A DNA stretch of 64,000 nt. Source: Rhipicephalus microplus (lineage: Eukaryota; Arthropoda; Arachnida; Ixodida; Ixodidae). Within the stretch, counting starts at the first letter, position 1. Every line of letters starts with the position of its first letter. Shown piece by piece: positions 45,150 through 57,120 of the stretch. The notes beneath the pieces were generated by a model. It was not told where the DNA came from. It did not search any database and was given only the letters and a program-made list of their open reading frames with translations. The stretch spans positions 3,105,001 to 3,169,000 of the forward strand of contig NW_027464589.1 in assembly GCF_043290135.1 (NCBI RefSeq), given 5' to 3'. The position numbers and the translations under genes were made by a program.

Positions 45150-48100
45150 GGGCCTTTCATAATGCAGTAGAATTGTGCCGATATTGTTTCTCGCATGAAT
45201 GAACTACATCTGTTTTTGAGAGAATATGAAATTCCGATCTTGGCTCTGTCGGAGGCCGGATTACTGAAACAAAAGTCAATCACTGGATACATCGATCACA
45301 AGAACCACACCATAACGACTTTCCCAAATGGAAGCGCTGCTTTGTATATACGAAGAGAGATACCACACGTAGCACTCAATGTGGTGAACTTGTGCACAGA
45401 TGTTACAGAAGTTTATGCGATCAGGGCACAGATAGGAAACCGCAAAGTCAGCATTGCATCGTCGTACGCGTCTCCTCGCAAGAAACTTTTGATAGAAAAG
45501 TTTTTGGAAGACCTGTGTCATCGCTGCCCAGCTCCGCGCATAATTTGTGGTGATTTCAATGCGCATCACACGTCAAGAGTTCGAATGCACGTGGACGCTG
45601 TCTGGAAAAGGCTATTGATAAGCTAAATTTATGCATCGCGAATGATGGCAATGTAACATTCTTTAGGCCCCCAGCTTGTACAAGTATTATTGACTTAACG
45701 TTGCATTCAAGTGACGTTCAACTCACGTGTTGCACAACTCTGGACAGAATGGGCAGTGATCTATTCCCTATATTGATCAATGTTGCTGGCTACCAATTGT
45801 CGGTAACTAAATCCTGCAAAGTGACTGATTAGGACCGCTACCGAGAGCATCTAGATATTCGATCGGGGGATATGTTTCATAATATGCTGGCGAGCAAAGC
45901 GGCTGCAACCACTGTGCTTAAGCTACCCGCACATTTTCCAGCCCCAGACTTAAAGCTCCGTAATTTTTGTGCGGCCAGAAGAAGGGCAGAAAAAAGGCTT
46001 ATGCGAAGAGGTAGTGAAACTGCTAGCAAAAATCAGATCAACAGACTTATTGCAGCAATATGGCCATACAGAAACGAACTTCGGAAGAAACGATGGGCAA
46101 CGTTTTGTGAGAGTTTAGGTGTATTTACTCCACTGTCAAGGATATGGTGAGTAGTAAATAGGGTCGGAATCACGCCTGAGCCTATGAGGCTGTTTATTGC
46201 CCTCGCGTTATTCAAAGATACATTAATGTCCTTTCAAGCCGAAGAGTTTGCTGACGTGTATGTAATTGGAAGAGAAAGTGAACCACCTTACCAACTTCCG
46301 CCTCATTCTACATCTGCCATCGACGCACCTTTAACGCTGCGGGAACTTACGTCAGCCATAAGTTGTCTTCGTTGACGCTTTGCTTCTGGACCTGACGGAA
46401 TTACAAACCAAATGATTTCAAATCTGCCTGCAGAAAAGAAGAGGAGGCTTCTGATATTTTAATTATGTTTGGGAGTCGAGAAACGTTCCTCAAGCCTGGA
46501 AAATGGCCTGGGTCGTGCCAGTGCTGAAGCCAGGTAAAAACAGAACAAAACTGGCATCATACAGACCAGTATCACTAACTTCGTGCGTAGCGAAGTTGAT
46601 GGAGAAGCAGGCTTGTGTTCTGCTGACATGGTTGATGAAAAATCACAGAGCTCTTCCACCATGTATGACTGAGTTTCGGCAACGGTTCAGTGCCCAGGAC
46701 AACATCTTGGATTCGGTGAGTCACATAGAACACCAACGAGCATACGGCTTTTCAACTCTGGCAATATTCCTGGACGTTTCAAAAGCATATGACTGCCCTT
46801 CTGTCCCTTCCCTTGTCCTATGTTTCTAAACGCGCTACGTCGATTGATTATGTCTTACCAACATGCCCAGCTTTATACTCTAGTCATATGACTGCGTGAT
46901 TCAAGTTGCGATAATTAGTGGTTTTGCATCTATGAGAACAACGGCGCACCTTTTACGCTTTGTTCAGGTGTTTCTTAGTGATCACTCGATGCAGATGAAG
47001 TTAGGGACAGTGCTCATTAGCTCAAGCAAAATCACCAGAAGACTGCCTCAGGGTAGTGTCCTGTCTCCAATGTTGTTCAATGTGGCCAAGGCTGATTTAC
47101 CTTATACTCTCAAGAGTGTGAGCAAGGCAGTACAAATATCAATTTATGCCGACGACATATGCATCTGGCTGTCTGTATATCAGCATCAGCGATTGGAAAT
47201 GATTGGCGAAAGAGTTCTACTCTCCGCACAAACCTATCTTGAATCTATTTGACTAACAATATCAGCTGAAAAGTTTAACTCATGCTAATCCCAGGTATGC
47301 GAAGACGAGCAACAAGGATAAAAATATTACTTCCTAATGCATCAATTAAACAAGTTAAATACCTGAGATTCCTTGGAGTCACACTAGACACCAGGATGAA
47401 TTAGCGATGGGCAATAGACAAGACAATGTCAGCGCTGTCACATCGTGTAAACATTCTTCGAAGAATGGCAGGAACAAACTGGGAAAGCCACCCAACATCA
47501 ATGATAAGGTTACACGAAGCATTATTTGTCAATCGTCTACTTTTCCAATTGCCTCTGATCTCTCCGAGTTAGTCACAGTATGGACGGCTATAAAAACTTC
47601 ATCGTAAAGGCCTCAGAGTTCCTTTGGGAGTGCCAAAGTTTGCAGCAAGCATAAAGGTGCTTCATGAAGCTTGTCTTTCGCCGTTACGTCTTCTCGCCTC
47701 TCAACGACTGCTGACACAGCTTTGCCGACTTGGCGAATCAAGCCCAGGACGAGGACTACTCAGTCGCCTTCGGCGACGCACGGAATCACCAGCTTTTGTG
47801 GCCCTCAACACCCTATGCCACCTTATCATCGATTTTCCCAAACAAAGACAACTTAGACAAGGCCCACCGTGGTCACTTGAGGATGTCGACTGTCAGGTTG
47901 CGATTCCACGGTTGCACAGCAAGCGTTCCACACCCACAGCAGAAGTACGTTCTTTGGTACTTGAATATATTGAAGAAAAGTACGCCGATCATTTAAAAGT
48001 TTTCACCGAAGGATCATTCAACATAGTGCATGGAGCAAGCACAGCACCGTTTGTGATCCCGTCTCTAAAGGCGTCCTGGGCAGCGTGACTCAAGTGCGTC

Positions 48101-48766
48101 GTTTCATCGACAGCATGTGAAAGCGTGGCAATTCAGGCCGCCCTGAAGAAACTGAAGCCTTGTAGGCAGCAACAAGTCGTGCTGCTTTCGGACAGTAAGC
48201 CCGCCTTGGAGCGGCTAAACCATGGATTGCTTTTGGATCGATGCACTCAAAGATCGCTGTGAATCCTTAAAGACCTGCGTGACATTGGTATAAGCATTAA
48301 GTTTCAATGGATTCCTATACATGTGGGTATAGCGGATAATGAGGCGGCTGACAGACTTGCCCGGAATGCTCTGGAGCTTACACCTACGAAGAAGGCTCCC
48401 AAAGAAAGTCAGCGTATCTTACGAGAGGCTGTAAATAAGCATTTTCACTCGTTATGGCTGACGCCTCACCAGCCATGTGTGAAACAAGGGCTATCAAGGG
48501 AAGAGGCCAGCTTGCTTCGTCGCAATCGAACGGGATCAGCGCGTACACCAGCATGGCTCCACAAGATCAGACTCTCCGTGACGCCCTTGTGCTCGAAGTG
48601 CAAAGAAAACGGTGATATAGAACACTATTTGCTTAAACGTTGTGAGCTTAAGAAGGAACGGCAAGGTTTATTTGAGGAACTGCAACAGTTAGGCTCGCAA
48701 TGGGACAGCGTAGCTGATATTGTGTTTCCGCGTGGTTCCTCGATCTTCAGGAGACAGGCGTCGTGA
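45150..48766 (+). pseudogene. LINE E ORF2 (endonuclease, RT, RNase H), many lesions
   Basis: Endonuclease: ILALSEAGL (Glu), CGDFNAHH near 45550, SIIDLTLHS; a stop follows near 45828. RT pieces: WVVPVLKPGKNR and SYRPVSLTSCVAKLMEK (46510-46620), IFLDVSKAYD (46768), LPQGSVLSPMLF (47042) and the YADD active site near 47148. RNase H pieces: LLSDSKPALERL (~48185) and WIPIHVGIADNEAADRLA (48310-48365). A zinc motif, CSKCKENGDIEHYLLKRC, lies near 48595. Stops and frameshifts split it into at least eight frames. It is a fossil copy. Confidence 0.85.
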
Positions 48767-49080
48767 CTTCTCATGAAATTTTTGATTGCTACGGACATCG
48801 CATGTGACTAGTGATAAGTGACAATTATGTTTGTGGTATAGTGCAGCGAGATGGACTACCGAAACAATACTCCAAGTGGAATAGCTAAAGGCCGCCGTCT
48901 TACGCAGGATTATGTCGCTCTATGCGCGATTTTTATTTTACAAGCCTGCTCGTGCATTGATAAAAAACAAAGGACATTATCTACAACTAGCAAAGAAAAA
49001 ACCGGGCGGGGCAATTGCCTGCAAATTATGCAAGGCTAGATCCGCCGGCTACCTACAACATCCTCAACCTCCTCAACCTT

Positions 49081-50040
49081 GCATGAAAGCGTCGTAAAGT
49101 TGCAGAGACCAATGTAAAGTAGCGAATAAAACATTTTCTAACGCTAGAAGTGCGTAAGTTAGGTTAGGTTGGGTTATGTTAAGTTAAGCTAGGTAGCGTC
49201 GTGAAACCACTCAAAACGACGTCAACAAAATAGTGTTGTTTTGTTGCGAGTACGAAACTGCGATATTGTGTGAAATATTGTGAAATCACAAAAAACGTTG
49301 CGAATTAGCCAGATACTGCGTCTTGTACCGTTACAAGTGCGAAACTGCTATTTTATGCAATTCTCGTGAAAGAGCATGTGAACATCGAGAAACTTCAAAG
49401 ATAGAAGTCATTTAGCGATATACAGCGTTCTGTACTGTACCAAGTTGGTGATAAAATGTGAGGTCATGCAATTATCCTGAATGTGCACGAAACAGTGTGA
49501 CCTAGCGTTTTGTAAAGATACAAGTGCTAAGGTTAGGTTCGGTTAGGTTAGGATATGAAGCGTCATAAAACTGCATGAAACAATGTCAGCTACTAAGAAA
49601 CAGTGTTTTCCCGATTACAAATCTGAAATTGCGATGTTTGTTGGGTTGAGTTGGGAAGCGTCGTTAAACCACCCAAAACGACGTCAACTAGTGAGATGGT
49701 GTTCAGTTTTGTTGCTTGCGCGAAACTGCGATATCATGTCGGGAAAAACTGTGAAAGCACACATAACGTTGGGAACTAAGGAGATACCGCATTTTGTGAC
49801 GTTACAAGTGCGAAACTGCTATATTATGCAATTGTCATGAAAGCGCATACAAGCATCGTGAAACCTCACAGCACGATGTCACCTAGTGGGATACACCGTT
49901 CTGTACTGTTGCAAGTGGGTGGAAAATTGTGACGTCATGCAATTATCCTAAATGTGCACGAAACAGTGTGACCTAGCGTTTTGTAAAGATAAAAGTGCGA
50001 AGGTTAGGTTAGGTTAGGCTAGGTTGGGTTAAGTCATGAA
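49081..50040. repeat. Telomere-motif satellite array, block 5
   Basis: About two units between LINE E and LINE F, with GGTTA runs near 49165, 49535 and 50010. It starts with GCATGAA and ends with ATGAA (50036-50040), the target duplications of its two neighbours. Confidence 0.92.
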
Positions 50041-50335
50041 TTGAATTGTTTATTCACAACAACAAAGTTGCAGGATGACCAGGCAAAAAAGCTGCATTAA
50101 GCAGCTTGAGGGGAACCTGGCCACCTCATACACTGGGCAGCTTCACAGCGGTCACACAAAAACATGGTATACATCATGAATGAACTAACTTAAAAACACA
50201 AAAAAACAGTAAACATCCATGGTCGGAATAAATAAACAAGGTCATTATAGAAACATTTCAAAAAAGGGGAAAAATAAGCGAAGTGCTTAAGACAAAGAAA
50301 AGGACAAACATATAAGCCCTTAGCAGCACAAGCAA

Positions 50336-53069
50336 TCACATAAATACGTCGCGTAGCTTTTTTAGCGACAGAGTTGATACACTGAGACCATTTTCTTTGT
50401 GTAGTTGATTTAGCACAGTAGGTAAACAGGATTGTAGCATTTGGTCACCGTGTGTAGTTCTGTTTTTGTTAACAATCCAAGGCTCGGAATGACTAAACTC
50501 ATAAAAAGAATTATGTTGCTGTAAGGATGCCAATTTTGTTAAAGCGTTATCATTCTTATTTTTTTCTATTCTATACATGCAACATAGCCTTTATGTGTAC
50601 AAAGATTCAATTCTTATTGTTCTAAGCTTTGTAAATAAAGCAGCAGTTTGCCAAAGATATGGCACCCTGCAGACAAGGCGTATTGCTCTTTTTTGTAATA
50701 CCACCAGCTTGTGAATGTTTTCAGCTGAAGTCGTCCCCCAGACTAGAATTCCGTATTGAACTAGGGAAGGAAACATTGAATTATATAACATCATATTAAT
50801 GGATGTAGGAAGATAGTTACAGTGGCGATGCATAGTACCTATTGCTCTAGATAATTTACTAACTAAGTGATTCACTTGACAATCCCACGATATAGTTGCA
50901 GAGAAATATACGCCAAGCGAGTTGAAAGACGATAGTATTTCTATTTCAGTATTATTTAATTTATTGGGGGTTAGTTGAAATTGTTTGTTACGTGGATGAA
51001 ACATCACTGCCTTTGTTTTTTCTACATTAATCTTAATATAATTACTTGTAGCCCACTTTTGTATACTTGCAAGCGTCTTATTGGCTCGATTTGACATTTC
51101 AGCACCGAAGTCACCGTCAAAAAACAGACTTGTGTCGTCTGCGTAAATTACGCACTTAACAGAGGAATCAACATTGACTATGTCATTGATGTACAATATG
51201 AAGAGATACGGACCCAATATGCTCCCCTGTTGGACGCCGGTTCTTACAGATTTTAACTTTTTAACTCCGATAGGTCGCCGGCTATAACTACGAACTGGGT
51301 TCTGTGCTGAAGGTAGGACGTAATAAGAGAGTGAGCTACGCCGCGAATACCGTAGCGATCAAGTTTTTTAAGCAAAACATCATGACTGATAAGGTCAAAG
51401 GCCTTGGAAAAATCGAGAAAAATTCCAAGCATCATTTTTTTTCTCAAATTTTTGCAATATAAACTCCTTTTGGGTCATTAGGGCTAATTCAGTTGCCTGT
51501 TTTTACGAAAACTGAACTGTGCAGGACTTATGATACCAAAGTGGTCAGTAAACGAAGAAAATCGCGCTAAAATTACCTTCTCTAAACCTTTCAAAAAAAC
51601 AGGCAACACTGATACAGGGCGGTAATTTGAAAGATCATTCTTGTCGCCTTTTTTGAATATTACTGTCGCCTTTGCCGTCTGCATGCCACGAGGGAAAATG
51701 CCTGTTGACAAACATAGAATAAAAATGTACTCTAGGCAAGATGCAATTATGTCTATGACGAATTTTACCGGCGCTGTTTGAATACCAAACGCATCTGTGG
51801 CCCTGCTGTTACTTAATGACAAGAATGAAGAAATAACTTCTTGTGTTGTAACACCTCTTAGGAATAATGACTGCTTATTAGGTGGGTTCATGTACGAAAG
51901 GTCAATACCGTCACATGCCAAAGCAAGGGACAAAACAAAATTGTTAAAAGCATTAGCAAGATCAATCCCTTTTAGTTCATTGCCGTCTTTTAGGACTGTG
52001 GTAGTTTTTTCAAGCGCAGTCCCAGTTATTGAAGCAAGTGTCCTCCAAATTTTATCAGAGCGTCCTGCAGATGAACTGAAGAGATTAAAGTAATAGTGTT
52101 TCTTAGCAACCCTTAACTGTTTTGTAACGTAGTTTCTGTATTCTTTAAATGCTTTTAATGCTTCCGGCGATTTAGCATAAACTTGTCATAAGCCGCATCT
52201 GCATTTTTGTTCTCTATACACATCATCCCATTTGGCACTGGCAAGATGTTCTCGGAATACAGACCGGGTGTTAGTATTTACGAGCCGATAAGAGAACGCT
52301 TGATGTACTTGTTTTTGTTTTTCAACTGCGCTAGCAATGAATATAAACACAGGTAAGTGGTCACTTATTGCGTATGCTAAAACACCAGGTTTCACAGAAG
52401 ACACATCAAAGTTAGGAACAAATCTAATGCAGTTTCACATGTTGGCGTAACTCATGTAGCCGATGTTATAACATTTTGACAGAGATGTATATTTAGGAGA
52501 GATTCTAACTCTAATTTCATCTTATTCTCGGTAATCATATTTATGTTAAGGTCGCCTCCAATAACTATTTGGTAATTGTTTTTGTGAACAAATTCTAACT
52601 GAGAATCTATATACGACAAGAACAGCAAATAATTTCCCTATGGAGGCCGGTAGCAAACACAAAAAATTATATTGCTACATTTAACTACGACAGCTTCATA
52701 GTGCTGATTAGTACGACAGAATTCAGAAAGAAGCTCAGAGGTAAATGAATTTGAAACCAGCAATGAAACACCTCCCCCACGTCTATCACGACGGTTCATG
52801 TAAAAAGATTTGTAACCGGCAAAACTATACACATCATCTTCTGAAGCAAACCATGTTTCCGAAAACATCACAACACCAAATCGACATTCTGTTCCACCAA
52901 AAAAGCAGTCAAGTTCATCTCTCTTGCTTCTACGAGATCTAAGGTTAAAATGTATGCAACTGTAGAAATTCGAACCGTGGCTTCGCATGATAGTATCTAA
53001 GTCAGAGAAATTTACTCGGTCCATGAAAAACAACGCAGTTTCGAAGATAAGTTGGCTATAAAAATTCAA
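50336..53069 (-). pseudogene. LINE F ORF2 (endonuclease-reverse transcriptase), disrupted
   Basis: Endonuclease: CIHFNLRSRRSKRDEL, FSETWF (Glu) and RRGGGVSLLV near 52770-52990; a GDLN block near 52550; ISDHLPVFIF near 52350. RT: ATVIFKKGDKNDLSNYRPVSVLP near 51640, [16 protein letters not shown] near 51400, GPYLFILYINDI and the YADDTSLFF active site near 51145. The C-terminus reads on as WGTTSAENIHKLVVLQKRAIR, then, after a stop near 50590, GDQMLQSCLPTVLN to 50336. At least five frame changes separate these blocks. Confidence 0.85.
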
Positions 53070-53404
53070 GTGCTGAGTAGTTTATCAAGGTCAGTCATGC
53101 AGCGGATGACAACCACAGATTCGTTATCTTACTTTCGAACAAGAACTTTCCCCTTCGCATGCCACGCGAAGCGATAATCATTTGCACTTGCCCATTCTCT
53201 CACGTCACGCAGCAGTTTCCGGTTCTGTACAGTCATGTTTTCACAGATTGAAATGTCAGAGCGCATGTTTCGCAGAACTTTGCGTTTTTCGATCCATCTG
53301 TCTCACAGAGAGAGCTGTGAAAATCGGACGATGATACCAGGTACTTTTCCTTGTCGCGAAGGCAACCTATGTACCGCCTCGACATCAGTAGCGCTCAGCT
53401 CTGA

Positions 53405-54019
53405 CTAGCTCACCGATTTTGCTACTTCATTTAGCTTGGTGATGAGATTTTCTTTATAAGTTACTGGTAAACCATGCACTTCAACGTTCAGCTTCCTGCT
53501 GCACCATTCTAGATCGTTTACAGATGCCTTGAGTTGCTGAATATTGCTTGGGTTTGCATTTTCTCCGAGCTTAGATACTTTTCTCTTCAAGCTGGTTAGT
53601 TCTCTTATCTGGGCAACCTGACGACTCAGTATGTCATCGTATTTTTAAGACATAAGCTGGATTGAAGCCTTCACGTCTTCAACCTGCTGTGGCAAGTTAG
53701 TAAGCATGTATAATTTGCGAGTTATCTCTGCCAAGACGACCGAAAGGTTGGTATTCATCAACGGTTTAGCTTTTGGCGCTCTGCACACCGCACATCGCCA
53801 CGCCCGACGCCCACTCTCGCCTTTACTTTTATATGTTGCTTCACTGCAGCCAGAACAATCAGTGGCATGGTAGCCGTACTCACATTCAGAGCATTTCATG
53901 TAGCGTCCATCTGCGGGAAGGGAGTCGCTGCAGGAGCGGCAGGTTATCTTCACTGGCCCACTAAGCGTACACACAGTGCAAAGAGTACCAAAACGCCAAA
54001 GCACTTGACACCAAAACAA
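53405..54019 (-). pseudogene. LINE F ORF1 with PHD-type zinc finger and coiled coil
   Basis: The 53645-54019 frame begins MFWCQVLWRFG and contains CRSCSDSLPADGRYMKCSEC, then YHATDC, and ends the finger at WRCAVCR: a Cys4-His-Cys3-like PHD spacing. A stop near 53643 is followed in another frame by LEWCSRKLNVEVHGLP, the equivalent of LENRSRRxNLxxxGIPE in LINEs A and B (coiled coil to RRM). PHD fingers are known in ORF1 of some CR1 elements. The finger may contact chromatin or RNA; that is inference. Confidence 0.75.
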
Positions 54020-54102
54020 GTATCAACACGGCGGTAACGGGGGTGGCGGTGGCAAAAAATATAGGACAAGTCTTTGGTCAGGAATGAACCTGAGTTTACC
54101 AA

Positions 54103-54399
54103 CCTGCAAAGGGTAGAATATAGATGCAAGGGGGGCGTCTTTCCACCACCGCCGTCACCGCCCGTGTGAGCTGAGTAAGCTTGACCGTCACAAGCGCAGC
54201 CAGCCCAGCCAAGATGAATAACTGTTCGTGACGTGAGTGCGGGCAAGAATCCTTGAAGACAGCGCAGCGCTTCATGGTGAGTCCAGCTGCAAAGGGTAGA
54301 ATATAAGAGTCGACAAGAGTGGTGATGTGGGCTTGTTGGAGAATATAGATGTAAGGGGGGCGTCCTTCCACCACCGCCGTCACCACCCGTGTCATAAAA
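54103..54399 (-). repeat. Duplicated 5' leader of LINE F
   Basis: Outer copy 54288-54393 and inner copy about 54103-54165 share GGCGGTGGTGGAA, GACGCCCCCCTT, CATCTATATTCT and the end TACCCTTTGCAG. The outer copy has an extra ~40 bp inside and continues CTGGACTCACC. The inner copy continues GTTGGTAAAC, which resembles a splice donor. The arrangement parallels LINEs A and B with unrelated sequence. Confidence 0.75.
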
Positions 54400-54782
54400 A
54401 TGAAGCGTCATAAAACTGTATGAAACATTGTCAGCTACTGAGAAACGGTGTTTTTCACGATGACAATCTGAAATTGCGATGTTTGTAGGGTTAAGTTAGG
54501 AAGCGTCGTGAAACCACCCAAAACTACGTCATCTAGTGAGATGCTGTTCAGTTTGTTGCTTGCGCGAAACTGCGATATCATGTCTTGAAAAACTGTGAAA
54601 GCACACGTAACGTTGGGAACTAACGATATACTGCGTTTTGTAACGTGACAAGTGCAAAACTGCTATATTTTGCAATTGTCGTGAAAGCGCATACAAGCAT
54701 CGTGAAACCTCACAGCACGATGTCAACTAGTGGGATACAGCGTTCTGTACTGTTGCAAGTGGGTGGCAAATCGTGATGTTGA
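54400..54782. repeat. Telomere-motif satellite array, block 6 (right edge)
   Basis: Less than one full unit, from ATGAAGCGTCATAAAAC to GTGGGTGGCAAATCGTGATG. Satellite is not seen again to the right, so this is the array edge within the window. Confidence 0.9.
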
Positions 54783-55077
54783 ACCACTTCTCTGTTTTGG
54801 CGGATTAGTGACGCGTGAAGAGAAGGTCATTGATGAGGACGAAGATAGTGATAGATCGCGTCGTTCTGATCTTGCGCACGTGCACGAACCAACCGCTAAG
54901 ACTTCGATCATCCTTCTGCAACGCCACCAACGATCCGGGATCGGCGTCAAACAAGCTGGCGATGGCAACTGGCAAGTGGGCCGCTTTTCATGAAGTAGAT
55001 CAGGACACAGCAGCCATGTCACTGTCGCATACGTACTCATCATTGACCTCGTCATGTGTGCAATCATCTGTCCTTTC

Positions 55078-55360
55078 TCATGAATCGCGTGCATTCAGCA
55101 GAGTCGGCTCTGCCTTCAGGCAGATCAATAGAGGGTTACGACTAGTACCCCTCTCTCTTAGTACAACGTCATAGAGTGGTTGCTTCATGCATATGGCAAG
55201 GAAGGTGCCCTTGAAGAAGGAGCAGTTCATCTCCACTCTCGCTTCTGGAAGGTTACGGGTGGTGCTATCAAATAAACAAACGGTTCGCGTTTCTCCAGTG
55301 AACTTCTTAATTAGAACGAGTGCGCGCATAACTACGACAGTGTCGCAACCGGTGTCTATT
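55078..55360 (-). pseudogene. Gypsy 3 aspartyl protease region
   Basis: In frame with 55078-55329, the preceding codons give IDTGCDTVVV, an aspartyl protease active site (DTG). KKFTGETRTVCLFDSTTRN and a region ending QPLYDVVL follow. The frame stops at 55078 (LLNARDS). The protease would cut Gag-Pol. Not essential for host function; there is no partner RT here. Confidence 0.65.
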
Positions 55361-55416
55361 TGTGAAGCGACAAATTACCCTTCTAGACTCCCTTGTGCAG
55401 TAAGATTTCGTTCTGT

Positions 55417-56495
55417 TCATCTCGGCTCTACCAGACAATGTGCCCCCGATCCAAATTTTCCAGGACTGGAAACTTCAGTATCTGCAACACCTTCGTGTTG
55501 TTCACAGTGATGTGTTTTTCTCGGTGTTTCGTCAGGCTGAGAAAGAGAACACGAAGCCTCATTGTGGTCCTTCATCGTTTTGGAAAAGCCCTGAGGTTTC
55601 TTTCCCTTCCACCCGGTCGCTGACTTGCTTCCCATAAACTTAAACCAGCACTCGAATTGCTTTTGACTTCGCTTGTTACATATGAAGCAGTGGCGCTTTC
55701 CCTGAGTGTTTGATGACCCTTTCGCTGGTGTGGCACTTTTCACAAGTGCAGTTTCCTCTTTACCTCTAGCAAAGCGGGTCAGGCCTTTCGCTTTGAGGTA
55801 GAGATCAGCAGTTTTGGCCAAACTGTCCAAATCTTTGCAACCTCGCTCCTTTAGAAATACAACAAGCTTCTGGTCAGATTGGAGCAAAAAATTGTTTCGA
55901 AACAATTCGGTCTCACAAGAAGTCATATGTTTTCTCTGTTTTTGCCATCTCTTGCCAATATTCAAAACCATCCAGCAATCTGCCAGAAAATTGACGTCCT
56001 GTTTTGCCGTTCTCCGTTTTGCCTTCTCGGAAGTTGACTCGGCAATACTCCTCCACGTACCGGAACCTCTGAAGCAAGGTCGACTTGATATTTGCAAAGT
56101 CGGTGGCATCTTCAGCAGACATGCGTTCAACTACAGAAAAAGCTTCCCCTGTTAGGCACAAGCTCAAGGAGAAGCCCTGTTTGTCTATAGGACAGCCCTG
56201 GGTAGTGGCAACTAGATCAAAGCTTTGAATATACGAATCAAGCTCATCAAGGGCTTCGTTGAACGCAGGAACGAGCTTGTGCGGGCTTCGATAACCTTGA
56301 TTGCTTGTGTCGCTTTCAGTTGACTGGGTGGGGACTACTTGGCTAGTTTTCTGCAATTCCTGCACGCGCAGGCAAAGTTCTAACAATCGCCATTCTCGAG
56401 CTTGCCGTTGCAACTCCCGTTCATGGACTTCTTTAGCTGCCTTTCGCCTTAGCAAATACTACTCGCTTTCTCTGTCGCACTCTTAGTTCATCCAT
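55417..56495 (-). pseudogene. Gypsy 3 gag with SCAN-like capsid domain
   Basis: The ATG at 56495 (MDELRVRQRKR) is followed by a frameshift near 56455. 55913-56455 then reads a coiled basic region, a capsid N-part (CPIDKQGFSLSLCLTGEAF) and FRYVEEYCRVNFREGK. After another frameshift near 55915, RNNFLLQSDQKLVVFLKERG, DLDSLAKTADLYLKAK and a zinc-knuckle-like CFICNKRSQKQFECW follow. The FREGK...FSGRLLDGFEYW...LVVFLKERG...LAKTADLYL pattern is that of the SCAN domain, which derives from Gypsy (Gmr1-like) capsid. Confidence 0.72.
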
Positions 56496-56640
56496 GCTAG
56501 GGGTGTCTTGCCCGAAAGTCCTAGCTAATTACGGATACCTATATACTTAACGGCATCCATCTTAAACCACCGCACAAGAACCAAGTGAGGCTCCCGAAAG
56601 GTGTTACGAGGGCTTAGTCCTGTTGCGCAGACGCCAGAAA

Positions 56641-57120
56641 TGTAGCGTGTTAAATATGAGACCGTCTCTTTGGTTCATGTGCGGTGTAGTGAAGAAAGAA
56701 GTCAAAGACTGAGTCAAGAACACATTTTATATTAACAAAAAAAACTAGCTCTCACGAGAATAGATACACAAGCAGAAAGGGATCCTTGACGCGGCATAAG
56801 AATATATATGGGGCTAGATGTTAGTACATGGTTGGCACTCAGAATGCACTAAATTACCCACGAAAAAGGCACTTTAAAAGCACTTACGAGGCACGAAATT
56901 TGCGCTCGTGTGAGTTTCACCTGCGGCTTCCGGGTGTCTTTTTTCGCATGCAAATAAGTGCGTCGCAAGTGTCAACCTCGTGAGTGAGGTAGTTTTTGAA
57001 AATGCACATAAATTGACCTGCTTCAGTTCTTCCGCAGAAAAGAGCAAAGCCGCTGATCCTGTTCATGTTTTGATCTATTCTTTATTTTAAGGTTTTTAGG
57101 TTGATCCTTTCAGTTTTCTG
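56641..57120 (-). repeat. Probable Gypsy 3 5' LTR (inner end defined only)
   Basis: Its inner end reads TGTAGCGTGTTAAATATGAG on the + strand (ending ...CTACA on the minus strand). No second copy lies in the window and the outer end is not resolved. Confidence 0.45.

Larger units (their letters stand above)
43602..49080 (+). mobile_element. LINE E, heavily decayed I/Jockey-type LINE with RNase H
   Basis: A 5.5-kb element flanked by GCATGAA (43595-43601 and 49081-49087), with satellite in phase on both sides. It has a 5' UTR of ~300 bp, a CCHC-type ORF1, an ORF2 with endonuclease, RT and RNase H, and a 3' end of AACCTCCTCAAC-type short repeats. It has the same domain plan as the I-like LINE at 17309 but is a different, older family, with more than ten stops and frameshifts. 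Confidence 0.85.
50041..54399 (-). mobile_element. LINE F, CR1-type element with PHD-finger ORF1
   Basis: A 4.36-kb minus-strand LINE flanked by ATGAA (50036-50040 and 54400-54404). From its 5' end: duplicated leader, ORF1 with a PHD-type zinc finger and coiled coil, ORF2 with endonuclease and RT, a 3' hairpin AAGCTGC-ATTAA-GCAGCTT (50089-50107), and a 3' end of CAATTCAATT type. RT motifs suit the CR1 group. Several frameshifts. Confidence 0.87.
54783..57120 (-). mobile_element. Gypsy 3, truncated SCAN-gag LTR element
   Basis: The minus strand holds LTR (from 56641 rightwards), leader, gag and protease; the element is cut at 54783 against satellite, before RT. The LTR/leader boundary is read from ACGCTACA followed by TTTCTGGCGTCTGCG, a likely primer-binding site. 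The outer LTR end was not found, so 57120 is a guess. No RT, RNase H or integrase remains. Confidence 0.65.
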
